Shown here in pieces: positions 38,843-48,957 of a stretch of DNA of 64,000 nt. The stretch is taken from contig NZ_JAFFPS010000057.1 of NCBI RefSeq assembly GCF_016919165.1, forward strand, positions 62,001-126,000, in the 5' to 3' direction. This DNA is from Leptospira chreensis (lineage in GTDB: Bacteria; Spirochaetota; Leptospiria; Leptospirales; Leptospiraceae). The position numbers and the translations under genes are program-made. The first letter of the stretch is position 1; the number at the start of each line of letters is the position of its first letter. Below the pieces are notes generated by a model, which worked only from the letters and a program-made list of their open reading frames with translations, was not told the DNA's origin and did not search any database.

Positions 38843-39220
38843 ATGGGTTCTGCACCAGATAGTTTTGCGCCAATCCTCTTACAACTTTTGCTCGGAGTCG
38901 GTTTTTCCGCTCTGATCTTATCACTTGCCTTCCTTCTCAACCCGAAGAAAAAATCGAAACCCCAAGACACGTTCGAATGTGGGGTGACATACTACGGTGA
39001 TGCAAGAGGACTCTTCAACATCAAGTTCTACCTTGTTGCGGTTCTTTTCATTCTCTTCGATATAGAAGCCGTCTTCTTATACCCTTGGGCAGTGAACTTA
39101 ATCAGTTTCAAAGAAGCAGGTCTTGGAACTTTCTTCCTTTTGGAGATGTTTTTCTTTTTACTCATACTTGTTGTGGGTCTATACTATATATGGAAAAAGG
39201 GAGCACTGGAATGGGATTAA
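38843..39220 (+). CDS. nuoA: NuoA, complex I membrane subunit
   Basis: The 125-residue protein has three transmembrane helices and the NuoA motifs [23 protein letters not shown] (loop with conserved Cys) and [16 protein letters not shown] prefer ATG 38843 (MGSAPDSF); the frame is open 12 codons further to a TTG at 38807 without a ribosome site, so the start is not certain. It overlaps nuoB by 10 bases. NuoA is part of the quinone-side membrane arm. Confidence 0.93.
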   Translation: MGSAPDSFAPILLQLLLGVGFSALILSLAFLLNPKKKSKPQDTFECGVTYYGDARGLFNIKFYLVAVLFILFDIEAVFLYPWAVNLISFKEAGLGTFFLLEMFFFLLILVVGLYYIWKKGALEWD

Positions 39221-39771
39221 CAGAAACACTATCCAAACCCGGCGAGATGTTTGGAGATATGTTCCAAGTCGCAACACTCGATAACGTAGTGCAGTGGGGA
39301 CAAAGTTTTTCTTTGTGGCCGTATCCTTTTGCAACGGCATGTTGCGGGATTGAATACATGAGCACCGCTTGTGCTGATTATGATATTGCTCGTTTCGGAG
39401 CGGAACGTCCTTCTTTTTCCCCGCGCCAAGCTGATATGATTTTAGTACTCGGAACCATTACTTATAAAATGGCTCCCGTATTACGCCAGATATACGACCA
39501 ATTGGCGGAACCCAAATTTGTTATTTCTGTGGGTGCTTGTGCTTCTTCTGGTGGGATGTTCCACACCTACGGTGTGTTACAAGGTGTAGACCGGATCCTT
39601 CCTGTGGATGTTTATGTTCCTGGTTGCCCTCCAAGACCAGAAGCACTTCTCGATGCCCTTGTCAAACTTCAGAAGAAAGTCCAAAGCCAAGGATTGGAAG
39701 CAAGACGACAAGAAGTGATGAGAAAGATCGAAGAAATCAACGAACGCAACAAACCTCTCGTAGTCGCATGA
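39211..39771 (+). CDS. nuoB: NuoB, complex I subunit carrying cluster N2
   Basis: From ATG 39211 ([11 protein letters not shown]) the protein has 186 residues. The four ligands of the N2 4Fe-4S cluster are visible: the adjacent Cys pair in [10 protein letters not shown], Cys in [11 protein letters not shown] and Cys in [10 protein letters not shown]2 is the last cluster before quinone. The frame is open upstream inside nuoA, but that segment is the nuoA shadow. It overlaps nuoC by 4 bases (ATGA). Confidence 0.96.
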   Translation: MGLTETLSKPGEMFGDMFQVATLDNVVQWGQSFSLWPYPFATACCGIEYMSTACADYDIARFGAERPSFSPRQADMILVLGTITYKMAPVLRQIYDQLAEPKFVISVGACASSGGMFHTYGVLQGVDRILPVDVYVPGCPPRPEALLDALVKLQKKVQSQGLEARRQEVMRKIEEINERNKPLVVA

Positions 39772-40289
39772 AAGAAACAATTACTGAATACCTAAACTCA
39801 CGGTTTTCCGATGTATTACTCCCGCAAAGGGACATAAACACGAATTTACTTTATTTTAGCATTAAAGCGGAAGCCCTTCCTTCCGTTGTACAGGCGTTAA
39901 AGGATCATCCAGAGTTTGCTTTTACTTATCTGAATGACCTCACTTCCGTGGATTGGCTTGGGAAAAGGGAACCAAGGTTCGAAGTGGTTTATTTACTTCG
40001 TTCTCCTAAAAACAAACACTTTCGTATGCAACTCCGAGTGCCTGTGGGAGAAGGGGAAGATGTTCCGAGTCTCTCTGGGATTTTTCCTGCCGCCAATTGG
40101 CCGGAAAGAGAAGTATATGACTTGATGGGGATTTCATTCTCCAACCATCCACAGATGGAACGTCTCATTATGCCTGATAATTTTGTAGGCCATCCTCTTC
40201 GTAAGGACTATCCATTAGAAGGCCCAGGCCAAGATTATCTCATCGAAGATTTACTCACCATTCATGTGAACGAGGATATTACCGGTTAG
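39768..40289 (+). CDS. nuoC: NuoC, complex I 30 kDa subunit
   Basis: The 173-residue protein begins [11 protein letters not shown] at ATG 39768, overlapping the nuoB stop. It carries the 30-kDa signature [18 protein letters not shown] and ends [11 protein letters not shown], as usual. It is a peripheral-arm subunit that contacts NuoD near the quinone site. nuoC and nuoD are separate here, not fused as in E. coli. A frame extending upstream to 39537 lies inside nuoB and is not real. Confidence 0.94.
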   Translation: MKETITEYLNSRFSDVLLPQRDINTNLLYFSIKAEALPSVVQALKDHPEFAFTYLNDLTSVDWLGKREPRFEVVYLLRSPKNKHFRMQLRVPVGEGEDVPSLSGIFPAANWPEREVYDLMGISFSNHPQMERLIMPDNFVGHPLRKDYPLEGPGQDYLIEDLLTIHVNEDITG

Positions 40290-40305
40290 GCGGTAGAAAA
40301 TCATT

Positions 40306-41526
40306 ATGGTAATGTACGAAAAAACAGCCGAACATTTTGGCAAAAAATTCAAAGACCTACCGGAAGGCCATTTACTTGTCAACCTTGGGCCAAGCCATCC
40401 CGCAACTCATGGAATTTTACAAAACGTAATCCAAATTGATGGAGAACGTGTTGTCGACACAGAATCAGTCATTGGCTATGTTCACCGTTGTTTTGAAAAA
40501 CTAGGCGAACGTTACGATTACAACCAGTTCTTAGTTTGTACGGATCGTATGAACTATGTGTCCACCCCATTGAATAATATTGGATGGATCCTCACTGTAG
40601 AAAAGATGATGCAGATCGAAGTTCCTGATCGAGTGACCTATGTTCGGATGATCATTTCGGAACTTTCCCGGATGATGGATCATATCATTTGTAATGGAAT
40701 CATCGGTGTGGATCTTGGGGCTTTTTCTGGTCTTTTGCATTTATTTCATCATAGAGAAAACATTTATCAAATTTTAGAGAAACTAACGGGTGCTCGGTTG
40801 ACTACAACCTTCTGTCGTGTTGGTGGAATGGAAAGGGATATCTATCCTGAATTCCAAAAAGAAATCAAAATCATCCTCAAAGGTTTAAAACCTGCTTTGG
40901 ATGAATTTGAGGAACTTCTCATTCGTAATAAAATTTTTAATGAAAGAACCGCGGGGATTGGTGGAATTTCTGCAGAAAGAGCCATTGCTTACGGATTTTC
41001 TGGACCAAACCTAAGAGCCGCAGGGGTTCCTTGGGATGTTCGAAAAGATGATCCTTATATGTTTTATGACAAAGTAGACTTTGACATTCCTGTGGGACAG
41101 GACGGATCTGCTCTTGACAGAACGCTTGTTCGTATGGAAGAGATGCGTCAGTCCATGCGAATCATTGAACAACTGATCGATGGTATCCCTGATGGTCCAT
41201 ACCATGCAGATGTTCCACATACCTTCCTTCCTCCGAAGGACAAGGTATACAATAATATGGAAGAACTCATTTATCATTTTAAAATCATTATGCATGGCGT
41301 AAAAGTTCCTCCAGGGGAATACTATATGGCAACGGAAGCCGCTAACGGTGAACTTGGGTTTTATGTGGTCTCGGAGGGAGAAAAAACTCCTTGGCGCGTA
41401 CATGTAAGACGTCCTTGTTTTTGGTATTACCAAGCGTTTCCTGAACTTGTCAAAGGAGGACTCCTTGCTGATACAATTGCAACTATGTCTTCACTCAACG
41501 TCATAGCAGGGGAGTTGGATTGTTAA
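40306..41526 (+). CDS. nuoD: NuoD, complex I 49 kDa subunit
   Basis: The 406-residue protein shows the quinone-site motif [11 protein letters not shown] and the 49-kDa signatures [17 protein letters not shown] and GVPWDVRK, and it ends with [11 protein letters not shown] as expected of the family. It forms the Q cavity with NuoB. Two ATGs (40306 and 40312) are possible starts. Its stop overlaps nuoE (TAATG). Confidence 0.96.
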   Translation: MVMYEKTAEHFGKKFKDLPEGHLLVNLGPSHPATHGILQNVIQIDGERVVDTESVIGYVHRCFEKLGERYDYNQFLVCTDRMNYVSTPLNNIGWILTVEKMMQIEVPDRVTYVRMIISELSRMMDHIICNGIIGVDLGAFSGLLHLFHHRENIYQILEKLTGARLTTTFCRVGGMERDIYPEFQKEIKIILKGLKPALDEFEELLIRNKIFNERTAGIGGISAERAIAYGFSGPNLRAAGVPWDVRKDDPYMFYDKVDFDIPVGQDGSALDRTLVRMEEMRQSMRIIEQLIDGIPDGPYHADVPHTFLPPKDKVYNNMEELIYHFKIIMHGVKVPPGEYYMATEAANGELGFYVVSEGEKTPWRVHVRRPCFWYYQAFPELVKGGLLADTIATMSSLNVIAGELDC

Positions 41527-42014
41527 TGGTTTATCAGTTTTCACAAGATTCGGAAAAACGATTCCAAAGGTTGATCCCGCAGTTCCCAAACAAACGTTCC
41601 TTAATTTTACCATGCCTTTTTCTTTTACAAACTGACAAAGGTTTTGTGGACCAAGAAGGGATGCAATACATCGCAGAACGGATTGGAGCACCAGTCTCTC
41701 TCGCACAAGTGCATGGGGTGGCTACCTTCTATACCATGTACAATAAAAAACCCGTAGGTAAGTTCCATATACAAATTTGTGGAAACATTTCTTGTTACCT
41801 CTCGGGATCTGATTCCATTACAAAACATGTATGTTCTAAATTAGGAATTGAAGCCGGAGAAACCACAAAAGATAAAAAGTTTACTGTGGATGAAGTGCAG
41901 TGTCTTGGTGCTTGTGGGTTTGGACCTGTGGCACAAATCAATGATCGTTATTATGAAAATCTAACCCCAGAGATCATAGAAAACATCCTCTCCGAATTGG
42001 ATAAGCAGGTATAA
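41526..42014 (+). CDS. nuoE: NuoE, complex I 24 kDa 2Fe-2S subunit
   Basis: The 162 residues run from ATG 41526. The thioredoxin-like domain has the N1a cluster ligands Cys in ICGNISCYL and Cys in CLGACGFGP, with the YTMY motif before them. It belongs to the NADH dehydrogenase module with NuoF. It overlaps nuoD by one base and is followed by nuoF after 1 base. Confidence 0.95.
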   Translation: MVYQFSQDSEKRFQRLIPQFPNKRSLILPCLFLLQTDKGFVDQEGMQYIAERIGAPVSLAQVHGVATFYTMYNKKPVGKFHIQICGNISCYLSGSDSITKHVCSKLGIEAGETTKDKKFTVDEVQCLGACGFGPVAQINDRYYENLTPEIIENILSELDKQV

Positions 42015-42015
42015 A

Positions 42016-43287
42016 ATGGGACTAAAGACCTTACTCACAACTCATATTGATGCTGCCGATTCCCATACCTTAAACCATTACCGTTCCGTTGGTGGGTATG
42101 AAAGTCAGAAGAAAGCTTTTTCTGAGATGACCGCCGAACAAATCGTAAACGACGTGAAAAACTCTGGTCTTCGTGGCCGTGGTGGTGCTGGTTTTCCTAC
42201 GGGAAACAAATGGGGATTCATTCCGAAAACAGACAAACCAAAGTATTTAATTTGTAATGGGGACGAAGGCGAACCGGGAACATTCAAAGACCGGCTCCTC
42301 TTAGAAAAACTTCCTCATATGCTGATTGAAGGAATGGTTATTGCGGCCAAAGCAATCGATTCCCACCAAGGTTATATTTACATTCGCGGTGAATTCCATA
42401 AAGGAATTCGTGTTGTCGAAGAGGCGGTGGAAGAAGCTTACAAAGCAGGCCTTCTTGGTAAAAATATCATGGGCTTTGGGTATGACTTTGATTTGGCGGT
42501 GTACTCCGGTGCCGGTGCTTATATTTGCGGAGAAGAATCCGCACTCATCAATTCCCTTGAGGGAAGGAGGGGCCATCCTCGTTTGAAACCACCATTCCCA
42601 GCGGTTTCTGGTCTTTATTCTTGTCCGACTGTCGTGAACAACGTAGAAACTTTTTGTAATGTCCCACATATCATACGTATGACGGGAGAAGAATACAAAA
42701 AGATTGGAACAGAAAAATCTCCTGGAACCAGATTATTTGCTGTCAGTGGGCACGTGAAAAAACCAGGAATTTATGAAGTGGAAATGGGAACTCCGATGAA
42801 GGAGCTCATTTATGATATCTGTGGTGGAATCAAAAACGATAAAACCCTAAAAGCTGTGATTCCAGGAGGAAGTTCTTCTCCCATTCTCACGGCAGAAGAA
42901 GCAATGACGGCAACTATGGATTACGAATCCATTGCCTCTCTCAAATCAATGTTAGGTTCTGGCGCTGTTATCATTCTTTCTGAGGTTGCGGATCTTGTAG
43001 AAACCACATACCGATTGGCGGAATTTTATTCTCATGAATCTTGTGGCCAATGTACACCTTGTCGCGAAGGAACACATTGGGTCAAAGACCTTCTCCATAA
43101 AATAAAGAACGGGGAGGGGACGGAAAAAGATGTAGAACTCATTTTTTCTTTGTCCAGAAATATGGAAGGGGGAACCACCATTTGTCCGTTAGCGGATGCA
43201 TGTGTGATGGCAGTTCGTCCTACCATGACAAAGTTTAAAGGAGAGTTCTCGGCTCGATTGAAAAAGGAAGTGAGTATCTCTCACTAA
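42016..43287 (+). CDS. nuoF: NuoF, complex I NADH-binding 51 kDa subunit
   Basis: The 423-residue flavoprotein has the NADH-binding Gly-rich motif [13 protein letters not shown], the FMN motif [28 protein letters not shown], and the N3 4Fe-4S ligands [12 protein letters not shown] with a later Cys in TICPLAD. It takes electrons from NADH. The next gene is nuoH, only 16 bases downstream; the expected nuoG is missing between them. Confidence 0.96.
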   Translation: MGLKTLLTTHIDAADSHTLNHYRSVGGYESQKKAFSEMTAEQIVNDVKNSGLRGRGGAGFPTGNKWGFIPKTDKPKYLICNGDEGEPGTFKDRLLLEKLPHMLIEGMVIAAKAIDSHQGYIYIRGEFHKGIRVVEEAVEEAYKAGLLGKNIMGFGYDFDLAVYSGAGAYICGEESALINSLEGRRGHPRLKPPFPAVSGLYSCPTVVNNVETFCNVPHIIRMTGEEYKKIGTEKSPGTRLFAVSGHVKKPGIYEVEMGTPMKELIYDICGGIKNDKTLKAVIPGGSSSPILTAEEAMTATMDYESIASLKSMLGSGAVIILSEVADLVETTYRLAEFYSHESCGQCTPCREGTHWVKDLLHKIKNGEGTEKDVELIFSLSRNMEGGTTICPLADACVMAVRPTMTKFKGEFSARLKKEVSISH

Positions 43288-43303
43288 AGGTCACCGAAAC
43301 ATT

Positions 43304-44374
43304 ATGGACTGGGCTCTATTACTTGCTTGGGGGATCAAAATCCTCTCCTTATTTTTTGTAATCTTAACTGGCGTTGCTTATTATACGCTCGCCGAACGTA
43401 AGTTTGCTGGTTTTATCCAGGATCGACCCGGTCCAAACCGTGCCGGCCCTTTTGGAATTTTTCAACCTCTAGCGGATGGAATCAAATTCATCGCCAAAGA
43501 AGAAATTTTTCCAAAAAATGTTTCCAAAGGAATGTATCTTTTGGCACCCACCATCTCCATGACCTGTGCCATTATGGCTTGGGCTGTGATTCCTTTTGGG
43601 GGAACTCTTCCCGCACCGGAATGGCTTACCGCACTTACAGGTGTGGCTACGATCGACTTACAAATTGCTAACCCTGACTCGGGTGTTTTGTATTTACTTG
43701 CCATTTCTTCTTTGTCAGTCTACGGAATTATGATTGCTGGTTGGTCGAGTAACAATAAGTATTCGCTCCTCGGTGGAGTTAGGTCAACCGCACAGATGAT
43801 CAGTTATGAACTTCCCATGGGACTTTCCATTATCGTGATTGTGATTATGACTGGATCTTTAAAGTTAACAGAGATCAGTGATTCCCAAAAAGATATGTGG
43901 AATATTTTATCTCCCCCTGGTTTTGTTGCTTTTTTTATCTATGTGACAGCAATGTTTGCGGAAACAAACCGTCTTCCTTTTGACTTGGCGGAGGCGGAAT
44001 CAGAACTAGTTGTGGGTTTTCATACGGAATACGGTGCCTTTAAGTTTGCCTTATTTTTTTTGGCAGAATACATGAACATGATCACTATGTCATGCCTTAC
44101 CACCTTACTTTTCTTTGGTGGCTATAATGTTCCATTTCAGTTGGGTGCGGGCTCTCCCTACCAAGCCTTTATTGGCCTTGGATTTTTTATTCTGAAAGTC
44201 CTATTCTTTGCCTTTTTATTCATCTGGGTTCGTTGGACTTTGCCTCGGTTTCGTTATGACCAACTCATGAAACTTGGTTGGAAAAAGATGATTCCTTGGG
44301 GTCTTTTCGCGGTAATGTTTTCGGCCGTTTATACAGTATATTGGAAAGAAGGATGGATGAAATTATTTATATGA
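43304..44374 (+). CDS. nuoH: NuoH, complex I membrane subunit at the quinone entrance
   Basis: The 356-residue protein has about eight helices and the classic NuoH motifs [48 protein letters not shown] and [15 protein letters not shown]. It links the quinone site with the proton-pumping arm. Its stop overlaps nuoJ (ATGA). No nuoI lies between nuoH and nuoJ. Confidence 0.97.
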   Translation: MDWALLLAWGIKILSLFFVILTGVAYYTLAERKFAGFIQDRPGPNRAGPFGIFQPLADGIKFIAKEEIFPKNVSKGMYLLAPTISMTCAIMAWAVIPFGGTLPAPEWLTALTGVATIDLQIANPDSGVLYLLAISSLSVYGIMIAGWSSNNKYSLLGGVRSTAQMISYELPMGLSIIVIVIMTGSLKLTEISDSQKDMWNILSPPGFVAFFIYVTAMFAETNRLPFDLAEAESELVVGFHTEYGAFKFALFFLAEYMNMITMSCLTTLLFFGGYNVPFQLGAGSPYQAFIGLGFFILKVLFFAFLFIWVRWTLPRFRYDQLMKLGWKKMIPWGLFAVMFSAVYTVYWKEGWMKLFI

Positions 44375-44970
44375 ATATAGAAACTTCTCCTTCCTTTTTA
44401 TTATTTATTTTTTTTGGAACAGTGACTGTTGTTACGGCCCTAAGTGTTATCTTTCAAAAAAATCCGGTGGTTTCAGCCGTATCTCTTGTTTTTACATTCT
44501 TTGCTTTGGCTGGAATTTATGGAATCATGGGAGCCCTCTTTATTGCTACAATGCAGGTGTTAGTGTATGCCGGTGCCATTATGGTACTTGTGGTGTTTGT
44601 GTTGATGTTACTTTCTCAAAGAGCGGAAACATTATCTAGATACCGGGAGTATCCGATTCGACTCGTTTTACTTTCCGTTTTTGTTTTTGGTTTTTTCTTT
44701 TTATTGTATAGTGCTCTCACAACAGGTGTCCCTCACTCCGAACAAATGGGAAAAGGATATGAACTCTCGCAGTATTCCTTTCCTATCCAGGGAACCGCTG
44801 CTGTAAATGCAAAAGGTAACGTGGCTACCGTGGGTGCATCCACCTATTTGGATTATTTACTTCCTTTTGAAATGATCTCCATCTTACTTCTTGTTGCCGT
44901 TCTTGGTGCCGTCATCCTTGCTAAAAAAAGAAACACGGAAGTGGAACAAACAAAGGATACAATTCTATGA
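44371..44970 (+). CDS. nuoJ: NuoJ, complex I membrane subunit (ND6-like)
   Basis: The 199-residue protein starts at ATG 44371 ([11 protein letters not shown]), overlapping nuoH. It has five helices and the conserved [32 protein letters not shown] core with the pi-bulge region. It overlaps nuoK by four bases. It is part of the proton-translocating membrane arm. An upstream extension of the frame lies inside nuoH. Confidence 0.94.
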   Translation: MNIETSPSFLLFIFFGTVTVVTALSVIFQKNPVVSAVSLVFTFFALAGIYGIMGALFIATMQVLVYAGAIMVLVVFVLMLLSQRAETLSRYREYPIRLVLLSVFVFGFFFLLYSALTTGVPHSEQMGKGYELSQYSFPIQGTAAVNAKGNVATVGASTYLDYLLPFEMISILLLVAVLGAVILAKKRNTEVEQTKDTIL

Positions 44971-45287
44971 ACCCAATCGTCAATGGTATCCCCATTTCAT
45001 ACATCCTCGGACTTGCTGGAATTTTATTTTCCATTGGTGTTCTTGGAGTTCTCATTCGTCGGAACATCGTCATCATCTTTATGTCTGTGGAATTGATTTT
45101 GAATTCAGTGAATTTAGTTTTTGTAACATTTTCGAAAGCCCTTTCCCATATTTCCGGTGAAACCGTTGTATTCTTTGTGATGGCAATTGCGGCTGCAGAA
45201 GCAGCCGTTGGCCTTGCACTTGTGATTGCAATCTTTCGCCATAAAAAATCCACCAATGTGGATGAACTCCAATCGATGAGATGGTAA
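44967..45287 (+). CDS. nuoK: NuoK, complex I membrane subunit (ND4L-like)
   Basis: The 106-residue protein has three helices with the conserved membrane glutamates in [13 protein letters not shown] and [13 protein letters not shown], as required for proton transfer. The start overlaps the nuoJ stop (ATGA). nuoL begins 4 bases later. Confidence 0.95.
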   Translation: MNPIVNGIPISYILGLAGILFSIGVLGVLIRRNIVIIFMSVELILNSVNLVFVTFSKALSHISGETVVFFVMAIAAAEAAVGLALVIAIFRHKKSTNVDELQSMRW

Positions 45288-45291
45288 TCCT

Positions 45292-48200
45292 ATGTTAGAG
45301 ATATTTCCTTTAGTTGTCTTCCTTCCTCTCGTTGGTTTTTTATTCAATGGTCTACTAAAAGGTAGGATCCCTCACCGTATGGCCGGTGCGATTGGAACTT
45401 TAGCCGTATTCATTCCTTTTCTCATCACCTTAGGTGCGTTTAACGAATTTCGCCCTATGGAAAGAACGGCACCGCATTTGGTTCCTGTTTTTGATTGGAT
45501 TGTTGTTGGGAATTTTAAATCCTCCTTTGGATACCAAATCGACCAACTTTCCCTTTATATGACTCTTATCATCACGGGAATAGGATCTTTAATTCATTTG
45601 TATTCGATGGGATACATGAAATCCAATCTGAGTTATAACCGGTTTTTCGCTTATTTGAATTTATTTATCTTTTGTATGTTGAACCTTGTCCTGAGTGACA
45701 ACTTGGTTTTGACCTTCCTTGGTTGGGAAGGGGTGGGACTTAGTTCTTACCTTCTCATTGGTTTTGACTATGACAAAAGTTCGGCGGCCGAAGCGGGGAT
45801 GAAAGCATTTGTTCTCAACCGTATTGGGGATGTGGGTTTTATTTTGGGAACTGGATTTTTGTTTTGGTTTGGGGGGAGTTTACAATACTTAGAACTCCAA
45901 TCCAATTTGAGTGGACTCACTCAGTTTGCACCTTACGCGAATATTGTGGCTTTGTTTTTCTTTATCGCCTCTATGGGTAAGTCAGCACAGATCCCACTCT
46001 ATGTATGGCTTCCAGATGCGATGGCAGGTCCCACTCCAGTCTCCGCTCTCATTCATGCGGCTACCATGGTGACTGCGGGAATCTTTCTCATTGCTCGTCT
46101 CAACTTTGTATTTTTACTCGCACCGGAAACTTCCCTTTTCATCGCTTGTATTGGTGCCACAACTGCTCTATTTGCAGCAACCATCGGAACCTTACAAAAC
46201 GATATCAAAAAGATCCTTGCCTACTCGACAGTATCGCAACTTGGGTTTATGTTTCTTGCGATGGGAAGTATGAGTTATGTTGCAGGACTTTTTCATCTAA
46301 TGACCCATGCTTTTTTTAAGGCTTTGTTATTTCTCGGGGCGGGATCTGTGATCCACGCACTCCACCACGAACAAAATATCAAACATATGGGAGGTCTTTT
46401 TGGCAAAATCAAAATTACTTCCTTTACCTTCTTACTCGGAACACTGGCCATTGCCGGATTTTTTCCTTTCTCTGGATTTTTCTCCAAAGATTTAATTTTA
46501 GAAAAAGCTTACACTTACGGAGCTTATGGTTCCATCCTTTGGACCATGGGGATTGTGGCGGCTTTTTTCACTTCGTTTTATATGTTTCGCCTCGTCTTTG
46601 TTGTGTTCTTTGGTAAAAACAATACAGATCCTCACCACAAAATCCACGAATCTCCATGGACAATGACCTTTCCTCTCGTTGTACTAGCGTTTGGTGCTGT
46701 TGTTGTAGGGTTTTTACAAACACCGCATTTCTTTTTACATATCGATACTTTGGAAAGGTATTTTGCACCCGTATTCAGTAAAGGTTATGAACTAGCCTCA
46801 TTACATGGAAGTCTTGCGGAACACAAATCCCTTGTGCATGATGTGGAACTTTCCCTTGCTGCTTTTTCTGTAGCAATTGGAACTGTGGGACTGATTTTAG
46901 CGTATTTCCTCTACCAGAGAAAACTAAATCCAGTAATAGAAGAACATACGGGTTTTCGAAAGATTCTTTTTCATAAATACTATATAGATGAAATCTATGA
47001 TTTAGTTTTGGTTCGCCCCTTTCTTTTTGTTTCGAAGGGGATTGCTTTCTTTTTCGATACCAAAATCCTGGATCGTTTTTTCTTAAACATAGGACTTAGT
47101 TTTGGTCTGATTGCCAATGGGCTTCGACGGCTCCAGTCCGGATTTATTGGTGATTATGCTTTGTATGTGGTCATTGGTACATTTTGTATTTTAGTGTATC
47201 TATTAACGAGGGGGTGTAAGGTGCCGGAACAAATTCTTTCCTTCATTATCTTTTTACCAATTCTTTCTGCCTTTGTGATCGTTTTCCAAAAACGAATGGG
47301 AACAGTGGTTGTCATTTCTGCTTTGTCTTCTGCATTTACGACCATCCTATCCGTGGGTTTGTTCTTTTTGTATGACCCTACCAAATCAGGCCTTCAGTTT
47401 GTACATTGGATACCGGATTGGATCCTTTCTGGAAAACTCAGCGTAGATTACCATGTGGGTCTGGATGGAGTTTCTCTTTTATTATTTGGGCTCACTGCCT
47501 TTATGTTTTTTCTTTCGAGCCTTGCTTCTTGGTCGAACATCCCCAAAAAAATTAAAGAATTTCATATCTGCCTACTTGTTTTAGAAACAGCCGTCCTTGG
47601 CGTTTTTTCAGCGGGTAACCTTGTCCTTTATTATGTATTTTGGGAACTAATGGTTCTTCCGATGGTTCTGATGATTGGAATCTGGGGTGGGGAAGATAGA
47701 ACCAAAGCTGCACTCAAATACTTTTTATTTTCCATGGCTGGTTCCTTGTTTATGTTAGGTGGTATTCTTACACTTTACTTCAAAACAGGGAAAACTTCTA
47801 TTGAGTCTTTGGCTACGGCAAACCTTGGAATGTATTCCGAACCCCTCCAGTGGTTTTTGTTTTTTAGTTTTTTCTTAGCCTTTGCCATTAAAATCCCACT
47901 CTTTCCATTCCATACTTGGATGCCAGATGTCCACACCCAAGCACCTACTGTTGGTTCGGTGGACTTGGCGGGAGTTTTGTTAAAGATTGGAGCCTATGGT
48001 TTCATTAGATTCTGTATTCCTTTTTTCCCGGAACCAAGTTTGTTATCCCAAAATTGGATTCAAATCCTTGCTGTTATCGGCATTGTGTATGGATCAATGG
48101 CTGCTCTTGTGCAGACAGATATCAAACGAATCATTGCATATAGTTCGTTATCCCATTTAGGTTTTTGTATTTTGGGAATCTTTTCTTTTACCAAAGAAGG

Positions 48201-48954
48201 AGTTGTCGGGGGGATGTTGCAGATGATTTCCCACGGTGTTTCTACCGGGATGCTTTTCCTTATGATTGGTATGATTTACGAAAGATCTCATACGAGAAAC
48301 ATTGCCGAGTTTGGTGGTCTTGCCAAACAAATGCCGGTGTTCTCTACTTTCTTTTTGATCGCTGTTTTGTCTTCTGTCGGTCTTCCGGGAACGAACGGAT
48401 TTGTGGGTGAGTTTCTCATCCTAATGGGAGCCATCAAATCCAATGTTTGGCTTGGTGGGATTGCCGCCACGGGTGTAGTGCTTGGAGCCCTTTATCTTTT
48501 ATGGTTTGTGAAACGATTCCTTTTTGGTGTGAGTAAAACCATCCAAGCCAAACCTTATAAAGATTTAAGTTTTCGAGAGGTGGGAATTTTATCTCCCCTT
48601 GTTATTTTTATTTTTTGGATTGGGATTTATCCAAAACCATTTTTAGAAATTTTACAATCATCAGCCAATGTGTATTTGAACTCAGCATCCGTGCAATCCA
48701 TTGCGGAACGAAAAGACATCCAAAAAGATTTTCATTCCGGAACTTCGAGCCGACAATTTTCGGATTACACGAGTTTAGGTAAGGAACCACTTTCGTATGA
48801 AGAAAGGTTGGGAGCTTATCAGTCGAAGTTTGCGCTTCCCAGTTTTGTTTACTTAAAATCAAATCCACCAAATTTGAATTTAGACAATTTGGACGAGTCC
48901 ATTGAGTCGGATTTTGAATTGGAACCAACCCCGAAAGAGACTATAGGAAACTAA
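45292..48954 (+). CDS. nuoL/nuoM: NuoL and NuoM in one reading frame (fused antiporter-like subunits)
   Basis: The 1220-codon frame contains a complete NuoL (residues 1-643, FLGWEGVGLSSYLLIGFDY, GPTPVSALIHAATMVTAG, then the lateral helix ending GDYALYVVIGTFCILVYLL) and a complete NuoM (about 644-1220, FWELMVLPMVLMIGIWG, LPFHTWMPDVHTQAPT-like loop). Both are proton-pumping antiporter-like subunits. They join at TRGCKVPEQIL. The joint is a G5 run (47210-47214) followed by TGTAAGGTG: one more G would give NuoL ending TRGV with TAA, then a GTG start for NuoM one base later, with GAGGG as its ribosome site. So either this is a true fusion, or the sequence has lost one G. NuoM has an unusually long hydrophilic C-terminal tail of about 90 residues. 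Confidence 0.92.
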   Translation: MLEIFPLVVFLPLVGFLFNGLLKGRIPHRMAGAIGTLAVFIPFLITLGAFNEFRPMERTAPHLVPVFDWIVVGNFKSSFGYQIDQLSLYMTLIITGIGSLIHLYSMGYMKSNLSYNRFFAYLNLFIFCMLNLVLSDNLVLTFLGWEGVGLSSYLLIGFDYDKSSAAEAGMKAFVLNRIGDVGFILGTGFLFWFGGSLQYLELQSNLSGLTQFAPYANIVALFFFIASMGKSAQIPLYVWLPDAMAGPTPVSALIHAATMVTAGIFLIARLNFVFLLAPETSLFIACIGATTALFAATIGTLQNDIKKILAYSTVSQLGFMFLAMGSMSYVAGLFHLMTHAFFKALLFLGAGSVIHALHHEQNIKHMGGLFGKIKITSFTFLLGTLAIAGFFPFSGFFSKDLILEKAYTYGAYGSILWTMGIVAAFFTSFYMFRLVFVVFFGKNNTDPHHKIHESPWTMTFPLVVLAFGAVVVGFLQTPHFFLHIDTLERYFAPVFSKGYELASLHGSLAEHKSLVHDVELSLAAFSVAIGTVGLILAYFLYQRKLNPVIEEHTGFRKILFHKYYIDEIYDLVLVRPFLFVSKGIAFFFDTKILDRFFLNIGLSFGLIANGLRRLQSGFIGDYALYVVIGTFCILVYLLTRGCKVPEQILSFIIFLPILSAFVIVFQKRMGTVVVISALSSAFTTILSVGLFFLYDPTKSGLQFVHWIPDWILSGKLSVDYHVGLDGVSLLLFGLTAFMFFLSSLASWSNIPKKIKEFHICLLVLETAVLGVFSAGNLVLYYVFWELMVLPMVLMIGIWGGEDRTKAALKYFLFSMAGSLFMLGGILTLYFKTGKTSIESLATANLGMYSEPLQWFLFFSFFLAFAIKIPLFPFHTWMPDVHTQAPTVGSVDLAGVLLKIGAYGFIRFCIPFFPEPSLLSQNWIQILAVIGIVYGSMAALVQTDIKRIIAYSSLSHLGFCILGIFSFTKEGVVGGMLQMISHGVSTGMLFLMIGMIYERSHTRNIAEFGGLAKQMPVFSTFFLIAVLSSVGLPGTNGFVGEFLILMGAIKSNVWLGGIAATGVVLGALYLLWFVKRFLFGVSKTIQAKPYKDLSFREVGILSPLVIFIFWIGIYPKPFLEILQSSANVYLNSASVQSIAERKDIQKDFHSGTSSRQFSDYTSLGKEPLSYEERLGAYQSKFALPSFVYLKSNPPNLNLDNLDESIESDFELEPTPKETIGN

Positions 48955-48957
48955 CCC

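Noticed and set aside
39085..39210. In-frame extension upstream of nuoB
   Set aside because: It is the shadow of nuoA; the normal NuoB N terminus starts at ATG 39211. The same reasoning removes the upstream extensions of nuoC, nuoE and nuoJ.
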